DNA of 64,000 bases, from positions 806,001-870,000 of the forward strand of contig NZ_AP025480.1 of NCBI RefSeq assembly GCF_024347435.1, given 5' to 3'. The position numbers and the translations under genes are program-made. Positions 38,165 to 49,708 of this stretch are shown here, in pieces. The stretch comes from Vibrio cyclitrophicus. GTDB lineage: Bacteria > Pseudomonadota > Gammaproteobacteria > Enterobacterales > Vibrionaceae. A model generated the notes under the pieces. The model saw only the letters and a list, made by a program, of their open reading frames with translations, ran no database searches and was not told the origin of the DNA. The number at the start of each line of letters is the position of its first letter. The first letter of the stretch is position 1.

Positions 38165-39133
38165 TTATTGTTGGTTCTCTTTTTCCGTAAAGATGCCAGC
38201 AAATAAGGCTGTACTTAGGTAACGTTCGCCTGAGCTTGGTAACACGGTAACAATGGTTTTTCCTTCAAATTCAGGTAGTTCCGCGATTCTGTTTGCCGCT
38301 ACTACTGCTGCGCCAGATGAGATGCCCGCTAGAATACCTTCCTCTTTCATTAGGCGTTGAGCCATCTCAATCGCTTCTTCAGAAGTTACTGGCTCTACTC
38401 GGTCAATCAGGTCTAAATCTAGGTTACCAGGGATAAAACCGGCACCAATACCTTGGATTTTGTGTGGAGCGGGTTTGATTTCTTCGCCAGCAAGCGCTTG
38501 TGCAATCACTGGAGACTCTGCTGGTTCAACCGCGACTGAAGTGATTGCTTTACCTTTCTCGCCTTTGATATAGCGACTTGTACCTGTAAGCGTACCACCC
38601 GTACCCACGCCAGCGACAAAGACATCGATCTCACCGTCTGTTGCTTCCCAAATTTCAGGGCCTGTTGTCTTCTCGTGAATTTGTGGGTTAGCTGGGTTGT
38701 TGGATTGCTGAAGCAGCAGATACTTTTCTGGGTCTGAAGCGACAATTTCTTCTGCTTTAGCGATTGCGCCATTCATGCCTTTTGGCGCTTCAGTCAGTAC
38801 TAAGTTTGCGCCTAACGCCTTAAGTAACTTACGACGTTCAAGGCTCATTGATTCAGGCATCGTTAGCGTTAGCTTGTAACCGCGAGCAGCTGCTACGAAT
38901 GCAAGAGCAACACCTGTGTTACCACTTGTAGGTTCAACAAGTTCAATACCTGGTTTTAGAGTACCTGCTTTTTCTGCTTCCCAGATCATGTTTGAACCGA
39001 TACGACACTTCACGCTGAAGCTTGGGTTACGAGCTTCAATTTTAGCTAGGACATTGCCTTTGCTTACTTTATTAAGGCGAACTAGAGGCGTGTTACCAAT
39101 CGTTAGTGTGTTGTCTTCGTAGATCTTGCTCAT
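38165..39133 (-). CDS. cysK: Cysteine synthase A
   Basis: PLP enzyme that makes cysteine from O-acetylserine and sulfide. The 322 residues have the PLP lysine at K42 (SFSVKCRIG), the substrate loop EPTSGNTG, and the PLP phosphate loop [10 protein letters not shown]. The ATG at 39133 is chosen because [10 protein letters not shown] is the usual start; five extra codons upstream are open. It lies downstream of cysZ on the same strand. Confidence 0.97.
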   Translation of the reverse strand: MSKIYEDNTLTIGNTPLVRLNKVSKGNVLAKIEARNPSFSVKCRIGSNMIWEAEKAGTLKPGIELVEPTSGNTGVALAFVAAARGYKLTLTMPESMSLERRKLLKALGANLVLTEAPKGMNGAIAKAEEIVASDPEKYLLLQQSNNPANPQIHEKTTGPEIWEATDGEIDVFVAGVGTGGTLTGTSRYIKGEKGKAITSVAVEPAESPVIAQALAGEEIKPAPHKIQGIGAGFIPGNLDLDLIDRVEPVTSEEAIEMAQRLMKEEGILAGISSGAAVVAANRIAELPEFEGKTIVTVLPSSGERYLSTALFAGIFTEKENQQ

Positions 39134-39359
39134 GCGATATTCCTTCATTTAATGACAGAACTAAACGTAGTATATCAATCACTTTACCGTCTAGTGTCTT
39201 TCGATGTTTGTTTAGCTTGAATTTAGATTAAACAACTTGAAAAAAAGGTAAAAGGATTAAAAAGTTATATCATATAGATATGTCGCAGAATTCACGCCTA
39301 TCTTTATGGAAATAAGAACTTCAAAAAAGATAGGCGCAGTTATTAAAAATTGAGGGAGT

Positions 39360-40118
39360 TTATAGGCGAGAACGTAGCGCTTGGTCTTTAAACTCAGCAA
39401 CCCACATCGCAGTAGCGCCGCATACGGCAACCGGCATAACGATGAGGTTTAGAATTGGAATCGTTGTGAACACAGAAACAAGCGCTCCGAAGCTGTAGGT
39501 CTTGCCTTGTTTTTGTTTCAAATTGTTTCTCATGTCATCAAATTTGATTTTATGGTTATCAAATGGGTAATCAGCGTATTGAATCGCTAACATCCATGCT
39601 GTAAAGATAAACCATAAAAACGGTGCAACGGTTTGTCCTAGCGCTGGAATTAACAAAAGTAGGAATAAACCGATCGCTTTTGGCAGAACGTAGACAAGTT
39701 TGCGCCATTCTCTCGCTAATATACGTGGAGTGTCTTTGAGAACATCGAGTAAACCATCATCATTGACTTTTTTGCCACTGAGCAACTCTTCTACCTTTTC
39801 TGCAAGCAAACCATTGAAGGGCGCGGCAATGAAGTTAGCAAGTGTGCTAAAGAAATACGAAAATGTTGCCAATACGGTTAATACTAAGAGTGGCCATAAA
39901 ATATATGACAACCAAGACAAAAAGCTTGGCAGTGCTCCAATCCAGCCTTCTATCCAAGTGTTCAGATTGGAGAAAATATAAAATAGAGCACCACCAACGA
40001 GTAACACGTTAGCGATGAGAGGAAGTAGTACAAACTTACGAATACTCGGCGACAAAGCGATCTTTATTCCGAAAATAAAGTAGCCAAAGCCAGAGCGGGG
40101 AACAGATTCAATAGTCAT
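39360..40118 (-). CDS. cysZ: Sulfate transporter CysZ
   Basis: Inner-membrane sulfate channel or transporter supplying cysteine synthesis. The 252 residues have hydrophobic segments near residues 30-50, 70-95, 140-175 and 200-235, and the family-typical SGFGYFIFGIKIALSP start and LPLIANVLLVGG. It is paired with cysK and divergent from zipA, as in E. coli. Confidence 0.94.
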   Translation of the reverse strand: MTIESVPRSGFGYFIFGIKIALSPSIRKFVLLPLIANVLLVGGALFYIFSNLNTWIEGWIGALPSFLSWLSYILWPLLVLTVLATFSYFFSTLANFIAAPFNGLLAEKVEELLSGKKVNDDGLLDVLKDTPRILAREWRKLVYVLPKAIGLFLLLLIPALGQTVAPFLWFIFTAWMLAIQYADYPFDNHKIKFDDMRNNLKQKQGKTYSFGALVSVFTTIPILNLIVMPVAVCGATAMWVAEFKDQALRSRL

Positions 40119-40347
40119 ATTTAAATTAGGTCACATGTGAATTTGGTTAAATAGCAAACATCCCTAGTGTACTCGACCGAAATTAAGAAAAAAAGCGTGG
40201 CGAAAATCACACCATGTAAGGAACTAATTGTATTAAGTTGTTCTAAAACAGTGGCTACTTTTGATAGAGTAGTGAAATTGGCCAAATTAACCCAACTTAG
40301 TGACAGCGTCTTTATAGCTAGTTGACTAAGAAAGCTGAGAGCGAAAA

Positions 40348-41388
40348 ATGCAGGAATTGCGATTTGTACTCATTATTGTTGGCGCATTAGCTATCGCCGC
40401 ATTATTGTTTCACGGTCTGTGGACGAGTAAAAAAGAAGGAAAAGCAAAGTTTGGTGATAAGCCGCTTGGTAAGCTTGATAACGATAGCTTAGATGACGCA
40501 GAAACTATCCCAAACCGTTCATTCGCCCCAGAAGATGATTTTGAGATAATCCGAAAAGAGCGTAAAGAGCCGGATTTTGCGGTTTCGCCATCTGCGACGG
40601 ATCCTCTGATTGACTCAGATCCGTTAACCGCGCCACAAACAAAAGAAGTGCACGAAGATGGTATAGAATTGAGTGATTTTCCTTCTTTCAGTGTTGAAGA
40701 CCCAATCAAGGTAGAAGAACCTAAAGAGCTTGAAGAAGTGGTTGAACATGAAGTTCCAAGCTTTGATTTGACTGATGAGCAGAGAGAAAATCACGCTGGC
40801 TTCCGAGAACAATATGGTTCTTTTGATGACAAGTCAGACGAGGTGATTGATGGACCTTTAACTCAAAGCGAGCGCTTGACGCCGAATGAGCCGTTCATTA
40901 CAACAGAAGCCGTTGTGACACAAAGTGCTGCGCCTGTTGAAGAAGTTAAGCAAGATGAAGAGTTAGGTCTGGAAGTGATTGTTCTTAATGTTCATTGCGC
41001 TGGAGAGATTCCATTTGTTGGTACTGAACTTTTCCGTAGTATGGAGAGTAACGGCTTAGCCTATGGTGAGATGTCTATCTATCACTGTTTTGCGCAATCT
41101 AGTGCCAAGCCCAAAGTTATTTTCAGTGTTGCGAACATGATGCAACCAGGAACTCTAGAACACGACGATCCTGCTGACTTTACCACAAAAGGTATTTCGT
41201 TCTTTATGACGCTGCCTTGTTATGGCCAAGCTGATCAAAATTTCAACGTTATGCTCAGTGCAGCTCAGAAAATTGCCGACGACATGGGCGGTAACGTATT
41301 AGATGAGTCACGTAACTTAATGACACCAAACCGCTTGTCTGACTACCGTAAACAAATCAGAGACTTTATGACGGCTTCCAATGCCTAG
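40348..41388 (+). CDS. zipA: Cell division protein ZipA
   Basis: Membrane anchor for FtsZ at the division ring. The 346 residues begin with a membrane segment ([20 protein letters not shown]), continue with an acidic, Pro/Glu-rich linker to about residue 205, and end with the FtsZ-binding domain ([12 protein letters not shown] onward). It is upstream of ligA, as in E. coli where the order is zipA-ligA. Confidence 0.95.
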   Translation: MQELRFVLIIVGALAIAALLFHGLWTSKKEGKAKFGDKPLGKLDNDSLDDAETIPNRSFAPEDDFEIIRKERKEPDFAVSPSATDPLIDSDPLTAPQTKEVHEDGIELSDFPSFSVEDPIKVEEPKELEEVVEHEVPSFDLTDEQRENHAGFREQYGSFDDKSDEVIDGPLTQSERLTPNEPFITTEAVVTQSAAPVEEVKQDEELGLEVIVLNVHCAGEIPFVGTELFRSMESNGLAYGEMSIYHCFAQSSAKPKVIFSVANMMQPGTLEHDDPADFTTKGISFFMTLPCYGQADQNFNVMLSAAQKIADDMGGNVLDESRNLMTPNRLSDYRKQIRDFMTASNA

Positions 41389-41426
41389 CCTCATTGTTTA
41401 GCCTTGTAAATAATCTATATTTATAG

Positions 41427-43493
<2,067 letters not shown>

Positions 43494-43520
43494 GTAAATA
43501 CAGATAAAAAAAGCTCAAAG

Positions 43521-43548
43521 GCACTCCTTTCTCTGGAGTGCTTTTTTT
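43521..43548 (+). terminator. ligA terminator
   Basis: GCACTCC-tttctct-GGAGTGC followed by seven T. Confidence 0.88.
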
Positions 43549-43761
43549 GTGTCCGCTATAAAAATTAAGGCTTTTTAATTGCTGAGAATTTTGTATCTAT
43601 ACGAACTATAAAATCAGGACAGTGATGACGCTCAATATTAATGAAATGCTATTCTAGTTGTAGAATATTTGCGAGTCATATCAATTTTATGAAATCTCAT
43701 TTTGTTTTAAGTTATTGTTTTTATTTTGTTTTTGTGTGTTGTTCTGTGGTTTTTTAAAATT

Positions 43762-43777
43762 AGCGAGCGAGATCACT
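43762..43777. promoter_or_regulatory. Weak CRP-like site upstream of chiP
   Basis: AGCGA-gcgaga-TCACT matches 7 of 10 core positions of TGTGA-N6-TCACA. CRP control of chitin genes is established in Vibrio, but this match alone is weak. Confidence 0.3.
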
Positions 43778-44018
43778 AAGTACCCAGTAAATTTGCACCA
43801 ACTCATATTTTTTTAGGTGAAAATTAAGTTCTCATTGATCTTTTTGAGGGCGAAGTTAGTCTTAATGCCATGGATGCACACTATGTGTATAACCAGAAAG
43901 GAAATAGAGAATTCAGAGTTTAGGGTTCTCAAACAAGAAAAGGTATTTCTCTCTACGGCGGCCAACTTTAGGCGGGGAATATTCAAACAGCTATATCCAT
44001 TTTTAGGAGTTTTATTCC

Positions 44019-45419
44019 ATGGAAAACAAATTTTTTAAAGTATCTGCGATTACGGCAGCAATGGCAGGTGCACTTTCTGCTGCTCCAGCTATGGCTGAAG
44101 ACCCAATCGGTCCGGAGTATGCAAGTCAGGCATCAGAGTTCTTCTCTGAATCAACAATTAGCGGTAACCTAAACTTTTTCATGCGTGCTCGTGACCGTGG
44201 TAATGTGGATGCAAATGGCAACGATACAGCTAAGACAACAAACTTAGATCACGGCTCTATCTTTGCTAACTTAGGTTTCCATTCAGGTTACGTAGCTGAC
44301 GTTGTTGGTTTTGACGCAGTAGTGTATAGCACATTCGACATGTGGGCTGGTGAAGAAACTGGCGGTTCATTTGAACACGAGATGAATTTCTTTGATTGTG
44401 ATTCTGCTTACGGTGCAAGTACAGGCTGTGATTCTTACCAAACTGACAACGGTGTTTCTTTCGCTAAAGCAGCATTAAAATTCAAGTTTGGCGAGAACAT
44501 CAATGCGCAACTTGGTTACTTCCAACCGTCTGTACCTAGTTCTTTGGGCGTTAACTGGTCATTTGCTCCTGGTACATACCGTGGTGGTGAGATCGGTGGT
44601 AACTTTGGCGATCTTTCTGTTGGTTTCGTTTATGCAGACCAGTACAAAGCACCTTGGTTCAAAGAAACATATGAATTCCGTGACGGTTCTTTCTGGGGTA
44701 GCCCTGGTAAAGATGTAGGCGATGTATACTCAATGGGTGCTCGCTATACGTTAAGTAATGGTATCGGACTTGATGTTGGTTACGGTGGTTTAACTGACGG
44801 GGATCGTAAAAACTTCCATGCTAAAGTTAAAGGCACAACAGACGGCGGTCTATTTTGGTCTCCACAACTATACGTAGTTGATGATGACAATCAATTTGAC
44901 AGCACAGCTTTCCAAGCGGCGCTATTAACATCTAAATCTATGGGGCAATATAGCTTCCGTGCTGAAGCGACATATACAGTTGCTGACTCTGAAGATACTC
45001 GTGGCAATGTTGGTAACATGTCTTACCGTCTAACAGAACAGTATGGTGGTTCAAACGGTGCTTACGATGTTTGGTGGAACAACCGTTCTGACTTTAACCA
45101 CGATGGCGAATATGCTTTCTTCTTATCTTCAACTCGTGATTTCTCTGATGTTGGTGGTACAGGTTTCAGCGCTGGTGTAAGTGGTGCTTACGGTGCGGGT
45201 GCGAAAGCAGACGGTTACGATGAGTTAGTAGAGTATGCATACAGCTTCTTCGCAAACTATGCAATTCAAGCCGGTGCATTGAAAGATGCTAACATCAGCT
45301 TCTACTACACTAACTTCTTTAATGATTCAGACGCGCCAAACTGGACTGGTTATTCTAATGCCTTCCAAGACGAGACTGATTTCAAACTAGCTCTAACAAT
45401 TCCTTTCGGAGTTAAGTAA
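44019..45419 (+). CDS. chiP: Chitoporin, OprD-family outer membrane porin
   Basis: Outer membrane channel for chitin oligosaccharides, 466 residues. It has a signal peptide ending GALSAAPAMA, then the OprD-type EFFSESTISGNLNFFMRARDR and a beta-barrel pattern ending in the assembly signal LTIPFGVK. The gene next to ligA in V. cholerae is the chitoporin, as I recall, and a DUF2799 lipoprotein follows, which matches chiP-chiQ. Codon use is highly biased, as expected for an abundant porin. A terminator lies between it and chiQ. Confidence 0.87.
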   Translation: MENKFFKVSAITAAMAGALSAAPAMAEDPIGPEYASQASEFFSESTISGNLNFFMRARDRGNVDANGNDTAKTTNLDHGSIFANLGFHSGYVADVVGFDAVVYSTFDMWAGEETGGSFEHEMNFFDCDSAYGASTGCDSYQTDNGVSFAKAALKFKFGENINAQLGYFQPSVPSSLGVNWSFAPGTYRGGEIGGNFGDLSVGFVYADQYKAPWFKETYEFRDGSFWGSPGKDVGDVYSMGARYTLSNGIGLDVGYGGLTDGDRKNFHAKVKGTTDGGLFWSPQLYVVDDDNQFDSTAFQAALLTSKSMGQYSFRAEATYTVADSEDTRGNVGNMSYRLTEQYGGSNGAYDVWWNNRSDFNHDGEYAFFLSSTRDFSDVGGTGFSAGVSGAYGAGAKADGYDELVEYAYSFFANYAIQAGALKDANISFYYTNFFNDSDAPNWTGYSNAFQDETDFKLALTIPFGVK

Positions 45420-45435
45420 GTTAGATAAGAAATAG

Positions 45436-45464
45436 AAAAAGCTGGGCATTTGCCCAGCTTTTTT
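45436..45464 (+). terminator. Terminator between chiP and chiQ
   Basis: AAAAAGCTGGGCA-tt-TGCCCAGCTTTTTT; probably partial, so that chiQ is made at a lower level. Confidence 0.88.
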
Positions 45465-45482
45465 GCTTTTTAGGAGATATTT

Positions 45483-45848
45483 ATGAAACGTATTATTCCC
45501 ATTACATTAATTGCTTTTAGTTTAGCTGCATGTACCTCTTCACCGAAAACTGCATCTGAGTTTTGGTATGGTCAAGGGGAGCGCTTTGGAAGTCATGGTT
45601 ATGCGATAGACAATAATTCATTGGCAGATATTAAAGGAAAGGTTGAGTTTGATGAATCTGCCTATCTTGCTGGATATGAAAAAGGAAAATCAGAGTTTTG
45701 TGACCCCTACAAAGCGTTTGAAAAAGGTATCAAAGGAACAAGATACACAGATCAATGTGTGGATATGCCTCAAGAGGTGATGATCAAAACTGAATGGCAA
45801 AGAGGCTGGGATGCATTCATTGGTGCTGACTTCTACAAATTTAGGTAG
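45483..45848 (+). CDS. chiQ: DUF2799 lipoprotein, ChiQ-like
   Basis: 121-residue lipoprotein with lipobox SLAACT. Features are a WYGQGERFGSHGYA motif and YLAGYEKGKSEFCDP, typical of DUF2799, with two cysteines likely in a disulfide. E. coli places such a lipoprotein gene (chiQ) after chiP. Its role is unproven. A GGAG site precedes the ATG. Confidence 0.75.
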   Translation: MKRIIPITLIAFSLAACTSSPKTASEFWYGQGERFGSHGYAIDNNSLADIKGKVEFDESAYLAGYEKGKSEFCDPYKAFEKGIKGTRYTDQCVDMPQEVMIKTEWQRGWDAFIGADFYKFR

Positions 45849-45884
45849 GCTAAGGAACAGTTTCCCTAAACCTACCCACTGTAA

Positions 45885-46067
45885 TTATTGATGCGTACCA
45901 CCATATGCTTTGCATAGTTCACGGGGCAGTTGTTTTACCGCTCCGTCATTGAATGTACATTGGACACCTGCACCAAATACTTTGCCTGCGTTATTCTGCG
46001 CAAGTGAGGTTGGAGCTGAAAAAATAAATACTGAGGCTAACGCTAAAGTTAAAGTTAAAAGTTTCAT
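45885..46067 (-). CDS. Small secreted protein with two cysteines
   Basis: 60-residue protein from the ATG at 46065-46067. An upstream ATG at 46076 overlaps the AAGGAT ribosome site and is rejected. It has a clear signal peptide (LTLTLALASVFIFSAPTSLA) and a short mature part with two cysteines (VQCTFNDG and RELCKAYGG), suggesting one disulfide. I do not recognise the family; the CKAYGG ending recalls small DUF333-like proteins. It converges on chiQ. Confidence 0.65.
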   Translation of the reverse strand: MKLLTLTLALASVFIFSAPTSLAQNNAGKVFGAGVQCTFNDGAVKQLPRELCKAYGGTHQ

Positions 46068-46427
46068 GTTTGCCATCCTTTAAACTTACCAAAAATAAAA
46101 TAAATCGCATTTAAACGTCATGCTTAATACTCAATTATGTATATAGTTTATGAAAGATCAAAGTTACATTAAAATTTTTAATGAAAAATAACAAAAGTTA
46201 ATTTCAATAGATCAATCAGTAACTTATTGATTTGTGGTTACTGGAAATGTCAATAAATGGAAGGTATTTCCTTTATTGAAAATAAAACGCTTATAAATGG
46301 CAGACTTTATTTTCTTAAATTATATTTGTTATGCATGGGCGGATGAACGGTGTATTATTTCTTCTTGCATCAAAGGCAGTAACGGTTCATAAATACATAA
46401 AATATAACTGGTTATTAGAGTAATATC
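46068..46427. other. AT-rich region upstream of cueR
   Basis: 360 bases without a supported gene. An inverted repeat CAGTAAC (46217-46223) / GTTACTG (46237-46243) is the only clear structure; no canonical CueR operator was found. Confidence 0.5.
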
Positions 46428-46823
46428 ATGAACATAAGTGAAGCAGCTAAGCTTACCAACTTATCCACGAAGTCTATTCGCCTTTACGAAGACAAAGGGG
46501 TGATCTCAGCGCCGTTGCGTTCTGATAATGGCTATAGAAGCTACGATAAGAAGCAGATTAAAGAGCTTGGGATTGTTGCTAAGGCGAGAAGTGCTGGGTT
46601 TTCGCTTGATGAGTGTCGTGCACTCGTTGAATTAGCTGACAATCCATGCCGAGAAAGTGCCGATGTTAAAGCAAAAGCGCAAAGCAAGCTAAACGAAGTG
46701 AACAGAAAAATAGAAGATCTACTGGTAATTCAAAAGACTTTAGTAGAGTGGGTTGAACAATGTCCCGGTGACTCAAATAGCCATTGTCCAATTATCGATT
46801 CGCTTGTAGAGAAAAAGCCATAA
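46428..46823 (+). CDS. cueR: Copper-responsive MerR regulator CueR
   Basis: Cu(I)-sensing activator of copper efflux genes. The 131 residues have the MerR winged helix (SEAAKLTNLSTKSIRLYEDKG), the dimer helix, and the metal-binding cysteines C112 and C120 in CPGDSNSHC, the loop expected for Cu(I). No copA is adjacent, so the regulated genes are elsewhere. Its stop codon lies in a hairpin shared with the convergent nfeD gene. Confidence 0.93.
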   Translation: MNISEAAKLTNLSTKSIRLYEDKGVISAPLRSDNGYRSYDKKQIKELGIVAKARSAGFSLDECRALVELADNPCRESADVKAKAQSKLNEVNRKIEDLLVIQKTLVEWVEQCPGDSNSHCPIIDSLVEKKP

Positions 46824-46842
46824 GTAAAAACACTTATGGCTT
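46815..46842 (-). terminator. Terminator shared by cueR and nfeD
   Basis: AAGCCATAAGT / ACTTATGGCTT stem; on the minus strand it is followed by TTTTTC. It contains the cueR stop codon. Confidence 0.7.
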
Positions 46843-46857
46843 GGAAGCTCATCTGGA

Positions 46858-47313
46858 TTATTCTTTAGTTGGGCTGATTGTTAGAACAATGCCATCGACA
46901 GCTGTAATCACGACTTCCTCTCCTGCAGCAACATCATGTGTACTAATCGCAGACCAAGAACTATCTCCTAGGTTTATTCTACAGCTACCTTTTTGTACTG
47001 GTTCTAAAAGGCGTGTAGTTCTTCCGATTAGTTGTTTATCTCTTTGATTCAGTTCCCGACCAGCATCAGAGTGTTTATCATTGGACAACTGCCTTCTCCA
47101 CCACAGCCAAGTGGTAATAAGAGAGAAGCTCGCGAAGGACAACCATTGCATCTGCCAACCGATCGGTAGTGCGCCTAATAGGGCACCGACGAGCATGGCA
47201 GATATCCCTATCCATAAAAAGTAACCAGCGGTTCCAATCAGCTCAAGTGCTAGCAGTGCTAGACCAAACGCTAACCAATGCCAATGGTTTACTTGTTCTA
47301 GTAATTCGACCAT
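46858..47313 (-). CDS. NfeD-family membrane protein (YbbK-like)
   Basis: 151 residues with three hydrophobic segments in the first 90 residues and a C-terminal OB-fold (LIGRTTRLLEPVQKGSCRINLGDS). NfeD proteins accompany SPFH proteins in membrane microdomain pairs. It follows qmcA by 3 bases and is probably translationally coupled. Confidence 0.9.
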   Translation of the reverse strand: MVELLEQVNHWHWLAFGLALLALELIGTAGYFLWIGISAMLVGALLGALPIGWQMQWLSFASFSLITTWLWWRRQLSNDKHSDAGRELNQRDKQLIGRTTRLLEPVQKGSCRINLGDSSWSAISTHDVAAGEEVVITAVDGIVLTISPTKE

Positions 47314-47316
47314 AAG

Positions 47317-48246
47317 TTAGTCCTTACTACCCTTGTCATTCTTATGTGCAAACATCTCTGCGATACCTGCAACAGAACCCATTAGGCCAGTTGCTTCGAG
47401 TGGTAACATGATGATCTTACCGTTTTCAGCTTGGCCAATAGACTTCAATGCGTCGGTGTAACCTTGTGCTATAAAGTAATTAACTGCCTGCATGTCACCT
47501 TGAGCGATAGCTGTTGATACCATTTCTGTTGCTTTCGCTTCTGCTTCTGCAGCACGCTCACGCGCTTCTGCTTGCAGGATTGCTGCTTGCTTTTGACCTT
47601 CCGCTTTGAGGATCTCTGATTGTTTGTGGCCTTCTGCTTTTAAGATCTCAGCTTGTCGCACACCCTCTGCCTCTAAGATATCAGCACGTTTGTTACGTTC
47701 GGCTTTCATTTGAGCATTCATCGCGGCAGTAAGATCGGCTGGTGGTTGTACATCTTTAATCTCTATACGTGTAACCTTTACGCCCCAAGGATTTGTTGCT
47801 TCATCAACGATATTTAACAATTTGGTATTGATCATATCACGTTGGCTAAGCATCTCATCTAGCTCCATGGAACCAAGCACAGTACGGATATTAGTTAGGG
47901 TTAAGTTACGGATCGCATGCTCAAGATCATTGACTTCATAAGCTGCCTTTGGGGCATCTATGACTTGTACAAAGCACACCGCATCGATAACCACATTTGC
48001 GTTATCTTTGGAGATGACTTCTTGAGCCGGGATATCGAGAACTCGCTCCATCATACTGATGCGTTGTCCAACTTTATCGATAAATGGAATGATCAGATTT
48101 AATCCTGGCTTGAGTGTTTGTGTATAACGACCGAAGCGTTCTACAGTCCAGTTGTTGCCTTGCGGAACCGTTTTTACTCCAGCGAAAATGAACAGTATTG
48201 CGACGACAGTAAAGACGCCGATGGTAATTAATGTATCAATAGCCAT
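47317..48246 (-). CDS. qmcA: SPFH/stomatin-family protein QmcA
   Basis: Membrane-anchored SPFH protein of 309 residues that forms large oligomers in membrane microdomains. It has an N-terminal membrane segment ([18 protein letters not shown]), the SPFH domain, and a long coiled-coil with repeated AEGxKQ units ([18 protein letters not shown]). It is paired with nfeD as in E. coli. Confidence 0.93.
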   Translation of the reverse strand: MAIDTLITIGVFTVVAILFIFAGVKTVPQGNNWTVERFGRYTQTLKPGLNLIIPFIDKVGQRISMMERVLDIPAQEVISKDNANVVIDAVCFVQVIDAPKAAYEVNDLEHAIRNLTLTNIRTVLGSMELDEMLSQRDMINTKLLNIVDEATNPWGVKVTRIEIKDVQPPADLTAAMNAQMKAERNKRADILEAEGVRQAEILKAEGHKQSEILKAEGQKQAAILQAEARERAAEAEAKATEMVSTAIAQGDMQAVNYFIAQGYTDALKSIGQAENGKIIMLPLEATGLMGSVAGIAEMFAHKNDKGSKD

Positions 48247-48457
48247 ACAAAATCCTTTGTAAGTTTAAGTTTTTGATAGTTCATTACTCATACTGGCTCA
48301 TATTTAAAAATCGAGCAAATCTATAAATGAGAAATGGGCCATAAAACCTTGATTTTATGGCCCATTTAACGTTGTTCGATTCGTACGGTCTGCTGAGGGT
48401 TTGTTATCTATCGAGATAGGTATAAGCTAAACACTACGCTGTGATATGTGTGCTTTA

Positions 48458-49312
48458 CTAATACAGTAGCGAGTACAGTTGACGACGGTATTTACTCGCA
48501 ACTGCGTTACCTTGTCCTAATGCACTTAAGATATCCATGAACTCTTTCTTCATGTCACCATCGAGCGTATTGAGATCTTTAGCTAGGAATGACCAAAGTA
48601 GATCCATAGCTTCTTCGCTACGATTTACTTGGTGATATTGCAATGCCAATTCAGAAGCGGTCTTCGCATCGCCTGGACTTTGCTGTAAAGCCGCTTCTAA
48701 TGCTTGGATTTCTGGGCTGTCAGCAGCTTGCTTGTGAAGTTCAAGCTTAGCGACTAAGCCTTTATAGTAGTTGTCTTGGTACTCGAGAGGGATAGTGGCA
48801 AGCTGAGTTTCAGCGAGTTCAAACTGTTGTGTCTCTAAAAGGCATTCAGCGATAGCCAGTTTTACTTCACCTTTGTTTGTTAACTCTGTTGGCAGTTGTT
48901 GCATTGCCGAGAGTGCTTGTGTGTGCTCACCGGCTTGCATTTGCTCTAGAGCTTGGCGCAAAGCGAGCTCATCTTGACTAGGTAAGTGCTTACTTAGCAT
49001 TTCCACAATCGCTTCCACGCTTTGAGGACCACCTAATCCATCGACAGGTTGACCGTTAACAAACAGTGCGATGGTTGGCAGTGCTTGTACACCAAACTGG
49101 CTAGCAATGGCTTGCTCTTGCTCGCAATTCAATAGGGCTAGGGTGAAAGCGCCGTTGTATTGCTGAGTTAATGTTTGTAGTTCAGGAATGACTTGGGCGC
49201 TCTCTTGGCTCATTGGTGCCCAAAAATGGATGAGTACAGGAGTCTGCATCGAACCTTCTAATACTTGGCGAAAGTTCTGTTCATTAAGTTCAACAATATG
49301 CGGAGATTGCAT
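48458..49312 (-). CDS. cnoX: Chaperedoxin CnoX (YbbN)
   Basis: Thioredoxin-TPR holdase chaperone that protects folding proteins from over-oxidation and works with GroEL. The 284 residues have a thioredoxin domain at 1-110 and TPR-like helices after. In place of the WCGPC motif it reads WAPMSQES with no cysteine, so it cannot act as a thioredoxin oxidoreductase by that motif. Position next to qmcA-nfeD matches E. coli ybbN. Confidence 0.9.
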   Translation of the reverse strand: MQSPHIVELNEQNFRQVLEGSMQTPVLIHFWAPMSQESAQVIPELQTLTQQYNGAFTLALLNCEQEQAIASQFGVQALPTIALFVNGQPVDGLGGPQSVEAIVEMLSKHLPSQDELALRQALEQMQAGEHTQALSAMQQLPTELTNKGEVKLAIAECLLETQQFELAETQLATIPLEYQDNYYKGLVAKLELHKQAADSPEIQALEAALQQSPGDAKTASELALQYHQVNRSEEAMDLLWSFLAKDLNTLDGDMKKEFMDILSALGQGNAVASKYRRQLYSLLY

Positions 49313-49708
49313 TTACGTTCCTTGAGGGTTGTTTTATGGATACGTTGCAAATATGGGGGGATAAGTTGGTAACTTCAAGATCTAACTCTGTTATCTCAGA
49401 TAAAAAGAGACAAATATAGAAAAACGCTATGCTTCTATGTTGGTAAAGTAGTTGTCTCTACATGGAAGGCATAGCGTTATCATAAAGGTAGTCAGTGAGG
49501 TGTTGCGTGAGATACTCAAAACAGAATAAACAACGTAATAGCCAAACCCACACCTACCCAATTAAGGCGGTTTAAAGTCATGAAGTTTCCAGAGTCTATT
49601 CATCAATCGGGAATAATTGATGAGATAGGATAATCATGGCATCTTATTGTTACGGAAAAATTACATCGTTACATTAAAGTTTGCGACTATTGATACAAAG
49701 TTAGTAAT
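49313..49708. other. Region between cnoX and SDR gene
   Basis: 396 bases without a supported gene. It contains one strong long hairpin at 49423-49478. Confidence 0.55.
49423..49478 (-). terminator. Long hairpin, probable terminator of the SDR gene
   Basis: Arms 49423-49440 (AACGCTATGCTTCTATGT) and 49460-49478 pair almost completely around a 19-base loop, and the minus strand continues with a five-T run. It is 230 bases after the SDR stop, so a separate small RNA is also possible. Confidence 0.5.

Larger units (their letters stand above)
43494..44018. other. Long leader region of the chitoporin gene
   Basis: 525 bases, the longest gene-free stretch before a single gene here. After the ligA terminator it is AT-rich; a weak CRP-like site AGCGA-N6-TCACT lies at 43762-43777. 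A 73-codon frame with a GTG start (43817-44038) overlaps the porin start but looks non-coding. Confidence 0.5.

Noticed and set aside
43817..44038. 73-codon frame overlapping the chiP start as a leader peptide
   Set aside because: GTG start, atypical composition and no clear ribosome site; its overlap with the porin start is more likely chance.
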